NCBI RefSeq assembly: GCF_004342685.1
Contig: NZ_SMBZ01000005.1
Coordinates: 37,282 to 101,281, forward strand
Length of the DNA: 64,000 nt
Source of the DNA: Sphingobacterium alimentarium
Lineage (GTDB): Bacteria > Bacteroidota > Bacteroidia > Sphingobacteriales > Sphingobacteriaceae
Reading direction: 5' to 3'
Made by a program: the position numbers and the translations under genes. Below, piece after piece: positions 39,509 through 47,811 of this stretch (the first letter of the stretch is position 1; every line of letters starts with the position of its first letter). The notes under the pieces are model-generated. The model saw only the letters and a list, made by a program, of their open reading frames with translations, had not been told where the DNA came from and made no database searches.

Positions 39509-39685
39509 ATGAGAAAATTTGGAGGAATAGTTGTCTTATCATTATGGGTTAATTGGGGCTGGGCTCAAGTTCAAGAGCCTGAAAGGGAAGGTTCTTCCGC
39601 ACCTTATATTATTATAGGAGCCCTATTACTTCTTATAGTTATAATTATGCTTCTCAAAAGACAAAAGCGTAAGTTTAATGAATAA
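39509..39685 (+). CDS. 58-residue membrane protein with signal-like N-terminus
   Basis: The ATG at 39509 is chosen over a TTG ten codons upstream. A signal-type N-terminus (MRKFGGIVVLSLWVNWGWAQ), a short polar stretch, one membrane helix (YIIIGALLLLIVIIMLL) and a basic tail KRQKRKFNE. The layout is like the 72-residue protein at 44806. Function unknown. Ends just before a strong terminator. Confidence 0.6.
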   Translation: MRKFGGIVVLSLWVNWGWAQVQEPEREGSSAPYIIIGALLLLIVIIMLLKRQKRKFNE

Positions 39686-39686
39686 A

Positions 39687-39720
39687 AAAAGAGGTTGTGA
39701 TAAGTTCACAACCTCTTTTT
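39687..39720. terminator. Bidirectional terminator
   Basis: GAGGTTGTGA/TCACAACCTC, a 10-bp stem with A- and T-runs on either side, between the 58-residue gene and the converging response regulator gene. Confidence 0.88.
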
Positions 39721-39723
39721 AGT

Positions 39724-41085
39724 TTATAGTCCAAACTTGCTAAGTTTTTCTTTCAATTCACTTTCTGATAATCCAATTTTTTTCGAGGTCATTCCGACAT
39801 CGCGATTATTCTTATTCAACTTATGAATCAAAAATTTCTCTTCGGCGAAGCTTAAGAAATCACTGTAAGTATCCATTCGATCCAAGTCGATCATCGACGA
39901 ACCTGCTACTTTGGAATTGTGTGTCGAAACAGATGGATTAGCAAACATATTGACATCACTATCCATTATTTTTTTGTCACTAAGGATAATGAGTCGTTCC
40001 ACCATATTTCTTAATTCACGGATATTACCCGTCCATGGCAAAGCCTGTAAAGCTTTCATTGCATCCCGTGTGATCTCTTTCGTGGGTATGTTGTATTCCT
40101 CACAAATTTCTTCACAGAATGATGTGGCTAATGTCGGGATATCTTCTTTTCGCTCTGCCAAAGAAGGCACATGGATCAAAATAACACTCAGACGGTGGTA
40201 CAAGTCCATTCTGAAATTACCTTCATCAATTTCCTTAAGTAGATCTTTATTCGTCGCGGCAATGACGCGTACATCCACTGTGATTTCCTTCTCCCCACCT
40301 ACTCTAGTGATTTTATTCTCTTGTAGCGCACGCAGTACTTTAGCTTGTGCCGACAGACTCATGTCCCCGATCTCATCCAAGAAGAGAGTTCCACCATTTG
40401 CCTGTTCAAATTTCCCTATACGCTGTTTTACAGCCGAAGTAAACGACCCCTTTTCGTGACCGAATAATTCGGACTCGATCAATTCTGAAGGTATCGCAGC
40501 ACAGTTTACCTCAACGAGAGGAGCCGAAGAACGGTTAGATTTCTCGTGCAGCCATCGTGCTACCAATTCTTTTCCAGATCCATTAGCTCCCGTGATTAAT
40601 ACTCTCGCATCTGTAGGCGCTACCTTTTCTATGCTTTCTTTGATAAGGGAGATTCCCTCGGAAGCACCTAAAATTTCTTTAGTCTTTGATACTTTGCGTT
40701 TCAACACTTTAGTCTCTTTGACTAAGGTTCCTTTCTCCAACGCATTACGAACCGTAATCAACAGCCGATTTAGATCCAAAGGTTTTTCTAAGAAATCAAA
40801 AGCACCCTTACGTGCAGCCTCCACGGCAGTTTCAATAGTACCATGTCCTGAGATCATTATAAAAGGTACGTCCGTGAACTCCTTAGCACTGCTAAGCACT
40901 TCCATACCATCCATTTTGTTCATTTTGATATCACAAAGAACAAGATCAATCTTTTCTTTTTTCAGAATATTGAGTCCATCAGCACCATTATCCGCATCCA
41001 ATACTTTATAATCTTCATACTCTAAAATGTCGCGAAGAGAACTTCGTATCGGTCGTTCGTCGTCTATTATTAAAACTGTCGTCAT
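39724..41085 (-). CDS. NtrC-family sigma-54-type response regulator with variant GAFTGA loop
   Basis: 453 residues. The N-terminal receiver has DDERP and the phospho-Asp in VLCDIKMNKMDGMEV (near 52). The AAA+ domain has GANGSGKELVARW (near 165) and GTLFLDEIGDMSLSAQ (near 230). The C-terminal Fis-like HTH has MTSKKIGLSESELKEKL. The sigma-54-contacting GAFTGA loop reads GSFTSA here, with Gly5 changed to Ser, so sigma-54 activation may be altered. No kinase lies beside it; rnpB lies upstream on the same strand. A candidate activator for the sigma-54 promoter of lon. Confidence 0.88.
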   Translation of the reverse strand: MTTVLIIDDERPIRSSLRDILEYEDYKVLDADNGADGLNILKKEKIDLVLCDIKMNKMDGMEVLSSAKEFTDVPFIMISGHGTIETAVEAARKGAFDFLEKPLDLNRLLITVRNALEKGTLVKETKVLKRKVSKTKEILGASEGISLIKESIEKVAPTDARVLITGANGSGKELVARWLHEKSNRSSAPLVEVNCAAIPSELIESELFGHEKGSFTSAVKQRIGKFEQANGGTLFLDEIGDMSLSAQAKVLRALQENKITRVGGEKEITVDVRVIAATNKDLLKEIDEGNFRMDLYHRLSVILIHVPSLAERKEDIPTLATSFCEEICEEYNIPTKEITRDAMKALQALPWTGNIRELRNMVERLIILSDKKIMDSDVNMFANPSVSTHNSKVAGSSMIDLDRMDTYSDFLSFAEEKFLIHKLNKNNRDVGMTSKKIGLSESELKEKLSKFGL

Positions 41086-41149
41086 AGTCTGTGTTGTGTA
41101 TATTTATCGGCAAACAAAATAAGAAAATAAGCGTGGAAAAACAAAAAGA

Positions 41150-41524
41150 AGCAAACCTTATAAGCCGGATTCTGTATCCTTTAGCAAGGATTTCTATCAT
41201 TTATCTAGGCCTGCACTCACGCACAGGCTCAATCAACCTACCCATTACGAGTTCTCCGAAGAGAAAAGGACGAGCAGCCCCTTGAATTCTCGCAACCTAT
41301 TTGGTTTTTCAACACACGAGGTTTACCGCAATGTATGTCGCCATACAAGGCCGTGAGCTCTTACCTCACGTTTTCACCCTTACCCCATTTGCATAGGGCG
41401 GTTTATTTTCTGTGGCACTTTCTGTCTACCCGGAGGCAGCCTTCCCGTTAGGAAGCGTGTCGCTCTTTGTTGCCCGGACTTTCCTCTCTCCGATGAAGGA
41501 CAGCGATAGAACCAGTTTGCTTCG
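41150..41524 (-). ncRNA. rnpB: RNase P RNA
   Basis: On the minus strand the sequence has the universal class A landmarks: GAGAGGAAAGTCCGGGC near the 5' end, GGGTAAGGGTGAAAACGTG in the middle, GGTAAACC, and AGGCCTAGATAAATGAT with GAATCCGGCTTA at the 3' end. It is the catalytic RNA that matures tRNA 5' ends. Edges are estimated. A T-rich stretch follows the 3' end. Confidence 0.95.
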
Positions 41525-41528
41525 AGTG

Positions 41529-41536
41529 CAAAGGTA
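41529..41536 (-). promoter_or_regulatory. rnpB promoter -7 box
   Basis: Minus-strand TACCTTTG with a TTG 18 bp upstream (near 41557), close to the Bacteroidota -33/-7 arrangement and directly upstream of the RNase P RNA. Confidence 0.6.
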
Positions 41537-41661
41537 AGGCAATTATTCCGATTACAACTATATACCCGACTTTTAAAATAAAAATTACGCTTTGCTATCC
41601 GAACGATTGCAGTCATCTGACTGTTTATTAATTAGTTGATTACTATTTAAATATTATTGTT

Positions 41662-41742
41662 ATGTTTTTATCTATCGTATTCGGAATTTTATTTATTGCT
41701 CTGGTAATATATTTGGTTTTGAGAAAACAAAAGAAAAAATAA
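41662..41742 (+). CDS. 26-residue membrane peptide
   Basis: MFLSIVFGILFIALVIYLVL followed by RKQKKK: a single membrane helix with a basic cytoplasmic tail. Too short for family assignment. No clear ribosome binding site; possible small protein or chance ORF. Confidence 0.4.
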   Translation: MFLSIVFGILFIALVIYLVLRKQKKK

Positions 41743-41996
41743 GTACATCCCCGGAAAGATGCATAACTATGGGGATATAATATATTTACTCCCCTCAACC
41801 TTCCTACATTATGACTTAGTGGAAAGCTAAAATTGTTTTCCTAGCTCCCTTGATTTTCTATCATTTGATTACTTCACTAAAATTAAGGCTCTTAATTAGT
41901 GGAAAAATCTTTTCCTATGTCAAGAAATTTGCTGTAAATTTATTCTACTTTAGGCCTTAAATTATAACTGATCACCAATCTATAATCCCATAAAGT
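41743..41996. other. Intergenic region before the DoxX gene
   Basis: No gene seen. It contains two similar dyads, TAGTGGAAA...TTTTCCTA at 41817-41843 and 41897-41917, which could be operator sites or hairpins for the genes that follow. Confidence 0.4.
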
Positions 41997-42368
41997 ATGA
42001 AAATTTTCAAATTTATCGTTTTCATCCTATTTGGACTTATGTTTATTAATTCGGGCTTGAACAAATTATTTCATTATTTACCCACTCCAGAATTGAGCGA
42101 AGAATTAACAAGAGTCAATCAAGCTTTTGACACGATTGCTTGGCTTTTACCATTAGTGGGTATTGTCGAAGTAATTGGTGGTATCTTAAGTATAATACCA
42201 CGCACCCGCCCCTTGGGATTAATTATGCTTTTCCCTATTATGATTGGTGTGATGTGTCAACATATTTTTTATGCGCCCGAAGGTCTTCTTTTTGCAGGAG
42301 CATTTTTAGTGGTTAATCTGTGGGGAATATTTGAGCATAGAAATAAATACTTATCCTTAATCAATTAA
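41997..42368 (+). CDS. DoxX-like small membrane protein
   Basis: 123 residues, four hydrophobic helices, with FIVFILFGLMFINSGLNKLF at the N-terminus and GIVEVIGGILSIIPRTRPLG in the middle, typical of the DoxX/DoxD-like family. These proteins sit in the inner membrane and are linked loosely to redox or thiol stress; the exact role is unknown. First gene of a run of small stress/ligand-binding-type proteins. Confidence 0.8.
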   Translation: MKIFKFIVFILFGLMFINSGLNKLFHYLPTPELSEELTRVNQAFDTIAWLLPLVGIVEVIGGILSIIPRTRPLGLIMLFPIMIGVMCQHIFYAPEGLLFAGAFLVVNLWGIFEHRNKYLSLIN

Positions 42369-42385
42369 ACTAAAACACTTAAATT

Positions 42386-42826
42386 ATGGCAAAAGTACAC
42401 GCTTACCTCAATTTTAATGGAAATTGCGAAGAAGCTTTCAATTTTTATAAAAAGGTTTTTAAGACAGAATTTACGGGAATGTACCGCTTTGGCGACATGC
42501 CGGCTGATCCCAATGCCACAATACCAGATGGAGACAAGGACAAGATCATGCATGTAGGATTAGCTATCAATGCGCATACCTATCTCATGGGATCCGATTG
42601 CTTAGAAAGCTTTGGGCAAAAAGTTACCTCTGGTAATTCCATGTTTACCATGCTTGATGTAGAGAGTATAGAAGAAGCGCAGGAACTGTATGAGGGTCTA
42701 TCAACAAATGCGCAAAATATGGAAATGGAATTAGGCGAAACATTTTTTGCAGAGCGCTTTGCTTCCTTCATTGATCAATTTGGTATTGCTTGGATGATTC
42801 ATTTCGAAGGCAACAAAAAAATGTAA
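42386..42826 (+). CDS. VOC superfamily protein, PhnB-like
   Basis: 146 residues recognised as the PhnB/3-demethylubiquinone-type glyoxalase fold: AYLNFNGNCEEAFNFYKKVF at the N-terminus, GDMPADPNA, DKDKIMHVGLAI (near 50), and FGIAWMIHFE at the C-terminus. The substrate is unknown; these often confer resistance or bind small molecules. Lies 17 bp after doxX. Confidence 0.85.
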   Translation: MAKVHAYLNFNGNCEEAFNFYKKVFKTEFTGMYRFGDMPADPNATIPDGDKDKIMHVGLAINAHTYLMGSDCLESFGQKVTSGNSMFTMLDVESIEEAQELYEGLSTNAQNMEMELGETFFAERFASFIDQFGIAWMIHFEGNKKM

Positions 42827-42860
42827 CTTCATTTTACCATTATTCCATATCATTCGATTT

Positions 42861-43389
42861 CATGCAAACCTATATCGTGCTGCTTCGTTCTGTAAATGTG
42901 TCTGGAAAGAACATAATCAAGATGGCAGAATTAAAAGCGCATCTTCAAAAACATTATAACAATGTCCAGACCTACATACAGAGTGGGAATATTATACTTC
43001 ATTCTTATCGGGAAAAGCATGCTGTACAATCGAAGATAACTACGCTGATAAAACAGTATTTCGAATTGGACATAGCAGTTTTTATATTAAACGCGAATGA
43101 ACTATCGCTCATCATTAAAAATAATCCATTTGATATCGATTTGGCATCCAACAATGTATATATTACGCTATTGGACCATAAACTGGATGAGGAATTTATA
43201 CGGAAACTCGAGGAGCTCGATTTGGGTGATGAAAAATATTGGATTCAACGTGACGTGCTCTACTTCTATCTCCCTAAAGGAATGGCCAACTCTAAATTAT
43301 CTACCCCATTTATCGAGAAAAAATTAAAAGTTATAGCAACGGGACGCAATCTTAATACAATGCACAAGCTGCTCGCCTTAATAAAATAA
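42861..43389 (+). CDS. DUF1697 family protein
   Basis: 175 residues from the ATG at 42861; a longer reading would overlap the previous gene by 37 bp from a TTG and is rejected. Family landmarks: MQTYIVLLRSVNVSGKN, TYIQSGNIILHS (near 40) and NLNTMHKLLAL at the C-terminus. Function unknown. In a same-strand run, 34 bp after the VOC gene and 11 bp before the SRPBCC gene. Confidence 0.85.
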
Positions 43390-43400
43390 TTATACGTATC

Positions 43401-43919
43401 ATGAAAATTTTGAAAACCATACTAATTGGGCTAGGCATACTCATTGTTATAGCACTGGTGGTGGCACTTATCTTACCCAAAACGTTCCACGCTGGGAGCC
43501 ACATCCTCGTGAATAAGAACAAGCAAGAGGTCTTCAACTATGTCAAGCAAGTAAAGAAACAAAAAGAATATGACAATTGGTCTCGTCAGGATCCGGATAT
43601 TCAACAACAATACAGTGGAGAAGACGGTACAGTTGGCTTTACTTACACGTGGAAGAGCAAAAAAGTAGGCGATGGCAAGCAAGTGATCACAAAAGTGGTA
43701 GAAGGTGAAAGGGTCGAGATGGACTTGTACTTCAATGATTCAGATCAAGCAAATAAATCCTTCCTAGCGGTAGATTCAATTGGTCCCAATCAGAGTAAGG
43801 TAACTTGGGAAATCGATGGAAAAATACCATTTCCCTTTAATGTAGTCACACTTTTCTTTGACATGAATAAAGACTTCCAGCAAGGGCTAGAAAACCTAAA
43901 ACAGAATCTGGAAAAATAA
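43401..43919 (+). CDS. SRPBCC (START-like) family protein with N-terminal membrane helix
   Basis: 172 residues: an N-terminal helix (about 4-27, ILKTILIGLGILIVIALVVAL), then a helix-grip ligand-binding fold with HAGSHILVNKNKQEVFNYVKQ and WSRQDPDIQQQYSGEDGTVG. It probably binds a hydrophobic molecule in or beside the membrane; the ligand is unknown. Last of four closely spaced plus-strand genes. Confidence 0.8.
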   Translation: MKILKTILIGLGILIVIALVVALILPKTFHAGSHILVNKNKQEVFNYVKQVKKQKEYDNWSRQDPDIQQQYSGEDGTVGFTYTWKSKKVGDGKQVITKVVEGERVEMDLYFNDSDQANKSFLAVDSIGPNQSKVTWEIDGKIPFPFNVVTLFFDMNKDFQQGLENLKQNLEK

Positions 43920-43935
43920 AGCCAATTTGGCGGAA

Positions 43936-44274
43936 TTAATCTTGCTTAGTACATAGCACACAATCGTTAAATTTGATCTCGGCCCAGCCTGTTTTCATGA
44001 ATTGACGGATATTCTGGTGATTACTTGCTTCGGGTGTGTCCAATACATTATCCCAATGTTCAGCAAAGAGCCTAAGGGTTTGTTCTTCGTTCAAGCAGTG
44101 CAAATGACCCAAATAAAATACGCGAGCACTTCCTTGGTTTTCTTCAGCACTATTGCGGAGATCTCCATTCGAGAAAGCGCTTGGGGTATAGGTGTAATAT
44201 TCTTCGATGTACGACAAAACATCTTGAAAGACTATTTGTTTATTTTCTAATAATGTTAGTATATTATTGATCAT
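43936..44274 (-). CDS. HopJ type III effector family protein
   Basis: 112 residues from MINN at 44274; an earlier ATG at 44310 would overlap the divergent lipoprotein gene. It matches the HopJ family, VFYLGHLHCLNEEQTLRLFAE and NQGSARVF, which is widespread in bacteria without a type III system despite its name; function unknown. Converges with the SRPBCC gene. Confidence 0.8.
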   Translation of the reverse strand: MINNILTLLENKQIVFQDVLSYIEEYYTYTPSAFSNGDLRNSAEENQGSARVFYLGHLHCLNEEQTLRLFAEHWDNVLDTPEASNHQNIRQFMKTGWAEIKFNDCVLCTKQD

Positions 44275-44301
44275 AGACAAATATATTTTAAAAGTATAGA
44301 A

Positions 44302-44748
44302 ATGAAACATTCAAGTGTAATATTTTCAGTTTTTATATGCGCAAGTCTTATCAGTTGCCAGTCCTCATCTACGAGTAATGATCGTGAAAGACAGCTGCAG
44401 GATAGCTTATCGATGTCCACTGAACATACTTCCCAAACCGCGCTGGATTGGGCGGGCATATATCAAGACACGCTGCCTTGTGCAGACTGTCCTGGGATAC
44501 TCACAACGGTAAAATTATACGAAGATGAAACCTACTCCTATGTCGCTGAATACATTGATAGGAAAACTGTAGTATTGGATACCGGAAAATTCATGTGGTA
44601 CAATAATGGGTCTGTGGTACATCTCAAAGGAACTGATATTGATACAAGGTATAAAGTTGGTGAAAATGTATTGTTCCAAGCGGATAGTTCGGGCAATGTA
44701 ATGGAGAGTGAGATTGCGGAGAAATTAAGTTTGCATAAAGTATTTTAG
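44302..44748 (+). CDS. NlpE-like lipoprotein
   Basis: 148 residues. Lipoprotein signal with lipobox ASLISC (Cys near residue 18), a Ser/Thr-rich linker, then an NlpE N-terminal-like domain with the CADCPG motif (WAGIYQDTLPCADCPGILTT, near 50-70). NlpE senses copper or envelope stress in E. coli; a similar outer-membrane role is probable but unproven. Ends at a strong terminator. Confidence 0.82.
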   Translation: MKHSSVIFSVFICASLISCQSSSTSNDRERQLQDSLSMSTEHTSQTALDWAGIYQDTLPCADCPGILTTVKLYEDETYSYVAEYIDRKTVVLDTGKFMWYNNGSVVHLKGTDIDTRYKVGENVLFQADSSGNVMESEIAEKLSLHKVF

Positions 44749-44749
44749 C

Positions 44750-44785
44750 AGAAAAGGTTGCTTATGTATTAAGCAACCTTTTCTA
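44750..44785. terminator. Bidirectional terminator
   Basis: AAGGTTGCTTA and its complement TAAGCAACCTT form an 11-bp stem flanked by A- and T-runs, between the NlpE-like and small membrane genes. Confidence 0.85.
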
Positions 44786-44805
44786 ATTTGTTAGAATATA
44801 TAAAT

Positions 44806-45024
44806 CTATTTCTTTCCACCTCTCAAAATCGCAACCAGTAATAAAATAAATACTGCGGCTCCAACAACCCACACCCAAGGTTTTGCGAACCAATTGTCGT
44901 CGTCTCGATTTATATCAACATCAATGTCAAGACCTTTATCCTGAGCAAATGCTTGGACAGAAGTGAAAACGAACATCAGTAACCAAATTGATCGTTCCCA
45001 TAAATTTGTGAAATGCTTTTTCAT
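44806..45024 (-). CDS. 72-residue small membrane protein with signal peptide
   Basis: Starts at MKKHFTNLWERS (45024); the longer reading from 45087 is rejected as it lacks this signal at its N-terminus. A signal (WLLMFVFTSVQAFAQ), an acidic middle (DIDVDINRDDDNW), then a membrane helix (WVWVVGAAVFILLLVAIL) and RGGKK tail. Same plan as the 58-residue protein at 39509. Function unknown. Confidence 0.65.
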   Translation of the reverse strand: MKKHFTNLWERSIWLLMFVFTSVQAFAQDKGLDIDVDINRDDDNWFAKPWVWVVGAAVFILLLVAILRGGKK

Positions 45025-45111
45025 AATTACTAATACTAAGTTATTAACTATAAATAAAACACGGATTATTATAAATTGTTCTCTCAAAAAGATATTTTAA
45101 ATATAAACACC

Positions 45112-45564
45112 ATGAACACAGCACTGTACGCCAAAGCATCTATTCAGCTGTCAAAACCTATAAATGAAGTTTTTGAAGCCATCGTGGATCCGGATAAAAT
45201 CAACAAATATTTTGTAGAGAAAAGTACCGGACACCTGATAGAAAACACAACTATTGAGTGGAAATTTCCTGAATTTGATGACTATTTTCCCATCCATGTA
45301 AAAAAGGTCACCGCTCCTACTTATATATCTTTTGACTGGAACGGCGGCTCGGAGGCTATGTTGGTCGAAATATTTTTGGAGAAAACTTCGCCTATGACAA
45401 CTCTGGTCAAAATCAAAGAAGGTATATTTAATAAGGACGACAATGGAATTCAGCAAGCTATTGGGCAAACCGAAGGCTGGGCAAATTTCTTGGCCTGTCT
45501 AAAAGCATCCCTGGAATATGACATTAATCTTCGGAATGGAGCTTTTGATTTTATGAAAAAATAG
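45112..45564 (+). CDS. AHSA1-type SRPBCC protein
   Basis: 150 residues from the ATG at 45112; an upstream ORF start is not preferred. START/Bet v 1-like fold: YAKASIQLSKPINEVFEAIV, YFVEKSTGHLIENTTIEWKF, and WANFLACLKASLEY near the C-terminus, typical of the AHSA1 (activator of Hsp90 homologue) domain used in bacteria for ligand binding. First gene of a tight five-gene operon. Confidence 0.85.
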   Translation: MNTALYAKASIQLSKPINEVFEAIVDPDKINKYFVEKSTGHLIENTTIEWKFPEFDDYFPIHVKKVTAPTYISFDWNGGSEAMLVEIFLEKTSPMTTLVKIKEGIFNKDDNGIQQAIGQTEGWANFLACLKASLEYDINLRNGAFDFMKK

Positions 45565-45568
45565 TTTT

Positions 45569-46501
45569 ATGCATCAGGATTTTCAAAATATTGACGAATA
45601 CATTGCGCTTCAAGATGCTGCTTTCCAACCCAAACTGCAGGAGCTAAGACAAATTATTCGGGAAGCTGCGCCACCAGAAACTCAAGAAACAATTGCGTAC
45701 AAAATGCCAACTTTCCGTTATAATGGGAACTTGATCCATTTCGCACAATTCAAAAATCATTTGGGGATATATCCTGCCTCAGAAGCTATTGAAAAATATG
45801 AAAAGGAGCTTCTGAAATATAAAACTTCAAAAGGAGCAATTCAATTGCCCAACAATCAGTCTTTGGACAAAAAATTAATTCAAGATATCGTCAGCTTCAA
45901 TGCGGAAATCTTAGCGAATAAAAAAGATAATAGATGGGGCAGTTATAGAGAGCAGTGGACGGAATTATATGAAAATATGAAACGTCTGATTGAAAATACA
46001 TCGCTCACGAAAGAATTAAAATGGGGAATGGATATTTATACACATCAGGGTAAAAATGTCCTTAGTTGGGGTGGATTCAAGCATTTCTTTTCCATTTGGT
46101 TTTATAAAGGCGTATTCCTCACCGATCCGTATGGCGTATTAGTGGCTGCTACAGAGGGAAAGACCAAAGCATTGCGACAATGGCGATTGACGAGATTAGA
46201 AGATTTTGATGCCAACAAGATAATGGAATATATAGATGAAAGTATACAAGCAATCAAATCGGGTAAAGAAATTGTCGCTGAGAAAGGAACTTCTAAACAA
46301 ATCACAGGCATATTGAAGGACGAGCTACAGAACAATAAAGAATTAAATGCGGCCTTTGAAAAATTAACTCCAGGGCGCCAAAAAGAATATATTATCTACA
46401 TCGAAGAGGCTAAACAGGAAAAAACTAAACGGGTAAGAATGGAAAAAATAATTCCCATGATTCTCAGCAAAAAAGGACTTCATGATAAATATAAACACTA
46501 A
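45569..46501 (+). CDS. DUF1801-YdeI/OmdA multidomain protein
   Basis: 310 residues. The N-terminal DUF1801 domain has IAYKMPTFRYNGNLIHFAQF (near 45-65) and LGIYPASEA. A second DUF1801-like domain occupies about 140-240 (WGMDIYTHQGKNVLSWGGFK). The C-terminal OmdA domain has LTPGRQKEYIIYIEEAKQEK (about 270-290). YdeI-like proteins bind outer-membrane porin or bacteriocins in some bacteria. The tandem DUF1801 plus OmdA layout suggests fusion of neighbouring domains; the role here is unknown. Four bases after the AHSA1 gene. Confidence 0.85.
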   Translation: MHQDFQNIDEYIALQDAAFQPKLQELRQIIREAAPPETQETIAYKMPTFRYNGNLIHFAQFKNHLGIYPASEAIEKYEKELLKYKTSKGAIQLPNNQSLDKKLIQDIVSFNAEILANKKDNRWGSYREQWTELYENMKRLIENTSLTKELKWGMDIYTHQGKNVLSWGGFKHFFSIWFYKGVFLTDPYGVLVAATEGKTKALRQWRLTRLEDFDANKIMEYIDESIQAIKSGKEIVAEKGTSKQITGILKDELQNNKELNAAFEKLTPGRQKEYIIYIEEAKQEKTKRVRMEKIIPMILSKKGLHDKYKH

Positions 46502-46510
46502 ATAAAAAAT

Positions 46511-46930
46511 ATGGAAAAACAAGTAATACATATCGAAGCGGAAGTGAATGCACCTCTGCAGAAAGTGTGGGACATATACAATTCGGAAGAAGCTATCACA
46601 CAATGGAATCAACCAAGCCCTGACTGGCATTGTCCTTCTTCCTCAAATGATTTACGTGTCGGCGGTCGATTCAAAAATAGAATGGAAGCCAAAGATGGTA
46701 GCTTTGGATTTGATTTTGAAGGAGAATACACCGAAGTCATTCCGTATCAAAAAATTGGGTACAGGATAGACGATGGACGAATTGTTAATATATCATTTAA
46801 AGAATTGAATGATCAAACCGTTCTTGAAATTGATTTTGAAGCGGAAGATGAGAATCCCTTAGAAATGCAGAAAGGCGGCTGGCAAGCTATTCTTGATAGT
46901 TTTAAATCTTATACAGAAAAAACAGTATGA
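46511..46930 (+). CDS. AHSA1-type SRPBCC protein, second copy
   Basis: 139 residues: IHIEAEVNAPLQKVWDIYNS at the N-terminus, ITQWNQPSPDWHCPSS, FDFEGEYTEVIPYQKIGY and GGWQAILDSFKSYTEK at the C-terminus, a typical AHSA1 protein. It overlaps the following VOC gene by 4 bp (ATGA), so the two are coupled. Ligand unknown. Confidence 0.87.
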   Translation: MEKQVIHIEAEVNAPLQKVWDIYNSEEAITQWNQPSPDWHCPSSSNDLRVGGRFKNRMEAKDGSFGFDFEGEYTEVIPYQKIGYRIDDGRIVNISFKELNDQTVLEIDFEAEDENPLEMQKGGWQAILDSFKSYTEKTV

Positions 46931-47322
46931 GCGACGAAAAACCTAAGATTGGGCAATTTTATTGGGCAGATATAACTGTCGAAAATCCTAGTGAGCTAAA
47001 AGAATTTTACAAACAACTATTCGGCTGGGAAGCCATGGAATTGCCTATGAAAGACGGCGACGAGGAATATGCGGATTATGTAATGACCATCGACGAGGCA
47101 TCGGCGGCAGGAGGTATATGTCATCACAAAGGGCCCAATAAAGGTATTCCGCCACAGTGGATTCCCTATTTTTATATTGATGATATAGAAAAAGCATTGC
47201 AAGATTGTCTCAATCTTGGCGGCGAACTCATCAAGGAAAATAGAAAAAAAGACGGAACGCTAAGTTTTGTCATCGTAAAATATCCGCAAGGAGCGATTTT
47301 CGGAATGGGAAATTTAATATAA
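46927..47322 (+). CDS. VOC family protein (glyoxalase fold)
   Basis: 131 residues: IGQFYWADITVENPSELKEF and YKQLFGWEAMELPM, then ICHHKGPNKGIPPQWIPYFY and GAIFGMGNLI at the C-terminus. Two glyoxalase-type beta-alpha-beta-beta-beta motifs. Substrate unknown. Coupled to the AHSA1 gene and 8 bp before the DUF1801 gene. Confidence 0.87.
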   Translation: MSDEKPKIGQFYWADITVENPSELKEFYKQLFGWEAMELPMKDGDEEYADYVMTIDEASAAGGICHHKGPNKGIPPQWIPYFYIDDIEKALQDCLNLGGELIKENRKKDGTLSFVIVKYPQGAIFGMGNLI

Positions 47323-47330
47323 GGACGAAG

Positions 47331-47753
47331 ATGGCAGTAAACAAAACACAATATACGGAAGCATGTGTAGGCGATGTAATTGAAGCTGTTGCAGATAAGC
47401 AGAAGCGTGAAGACAGTTATGCACTTATCGAACTCATGGAAAAGGCCAGCAAGGAGAAAGCACAAATGTTTGGCCCCAGCATTATAGGTTTTGGTAAATA
47501 TCAGTATAAATATGATTCAGGACATGAGGGGGAAGCACCACTTATTGGCTTCTCCCCTCGTAAAGCGGCGATATCGTTATATGTTTATTCGGATGGCACA
47601 AGTCAGGATCCGTTGCTATCACAACTCGGGAAATTCAAAATGGGTAAATCCTGTATTTATGTCAAGAAACTGAGCGATATCAACTTGGATGTATTGCAAA
47701 ATCTGATGGATTCGACAATCAATTTTATATCAGCCAAATACACCAGAATCTAA
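47331..47753 (+). CDS. DUF1801 domain protein
   Basis: 140 residues, single DUF1801 fold: ALIELMEKASKEKAQMFGPS, IIGFGKYQYKYDSGHEGEAP, LGKFKMGKSCIYVKKLSDIN. The family is structurally like YdhG; function unknown. Last gene of the five-gene operon. Confidence 0.86.
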   Translation: MAVNKTQYTEACVGDVIEAVADKQKREDSYALIELMEKASKEKAQMFGPSIIGFGKYQYKYDSGHEGEAPLIGFSPRKAAISLYVYSDGTSQDPLLSQLGKFKMGKSCIYVKKLSDINLDVLQNLMDSTINFISAKYTRI

Positions 47754-47758
47754 CAAAA

Positions 47759-47798
47759 AAGGCGAAATGTATATTACAAATCGCCTTCATTTTTAATT
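47759..47798. terminator. Bidirectional terminator
   Basis: AAGGCGA/TCGCCTT stem with 15-nt loop, flanked by A- and T-runs, between converging DUF1801 and TPR genes. Confidence 0.8.
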
Positions 47799-47811
47799 AT
47801 TGTTGTTTGAT

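Noticed and set aside
41817..41917. Possible CRISPR or REP array
   Set aside because: Two copies only, with no regular spacing.
43936..44274. Evidence of a type III secretion system from the HopJ-like gene
   Set aside because: HopJ homologues are widespread without such systems and no secretion genes are near.
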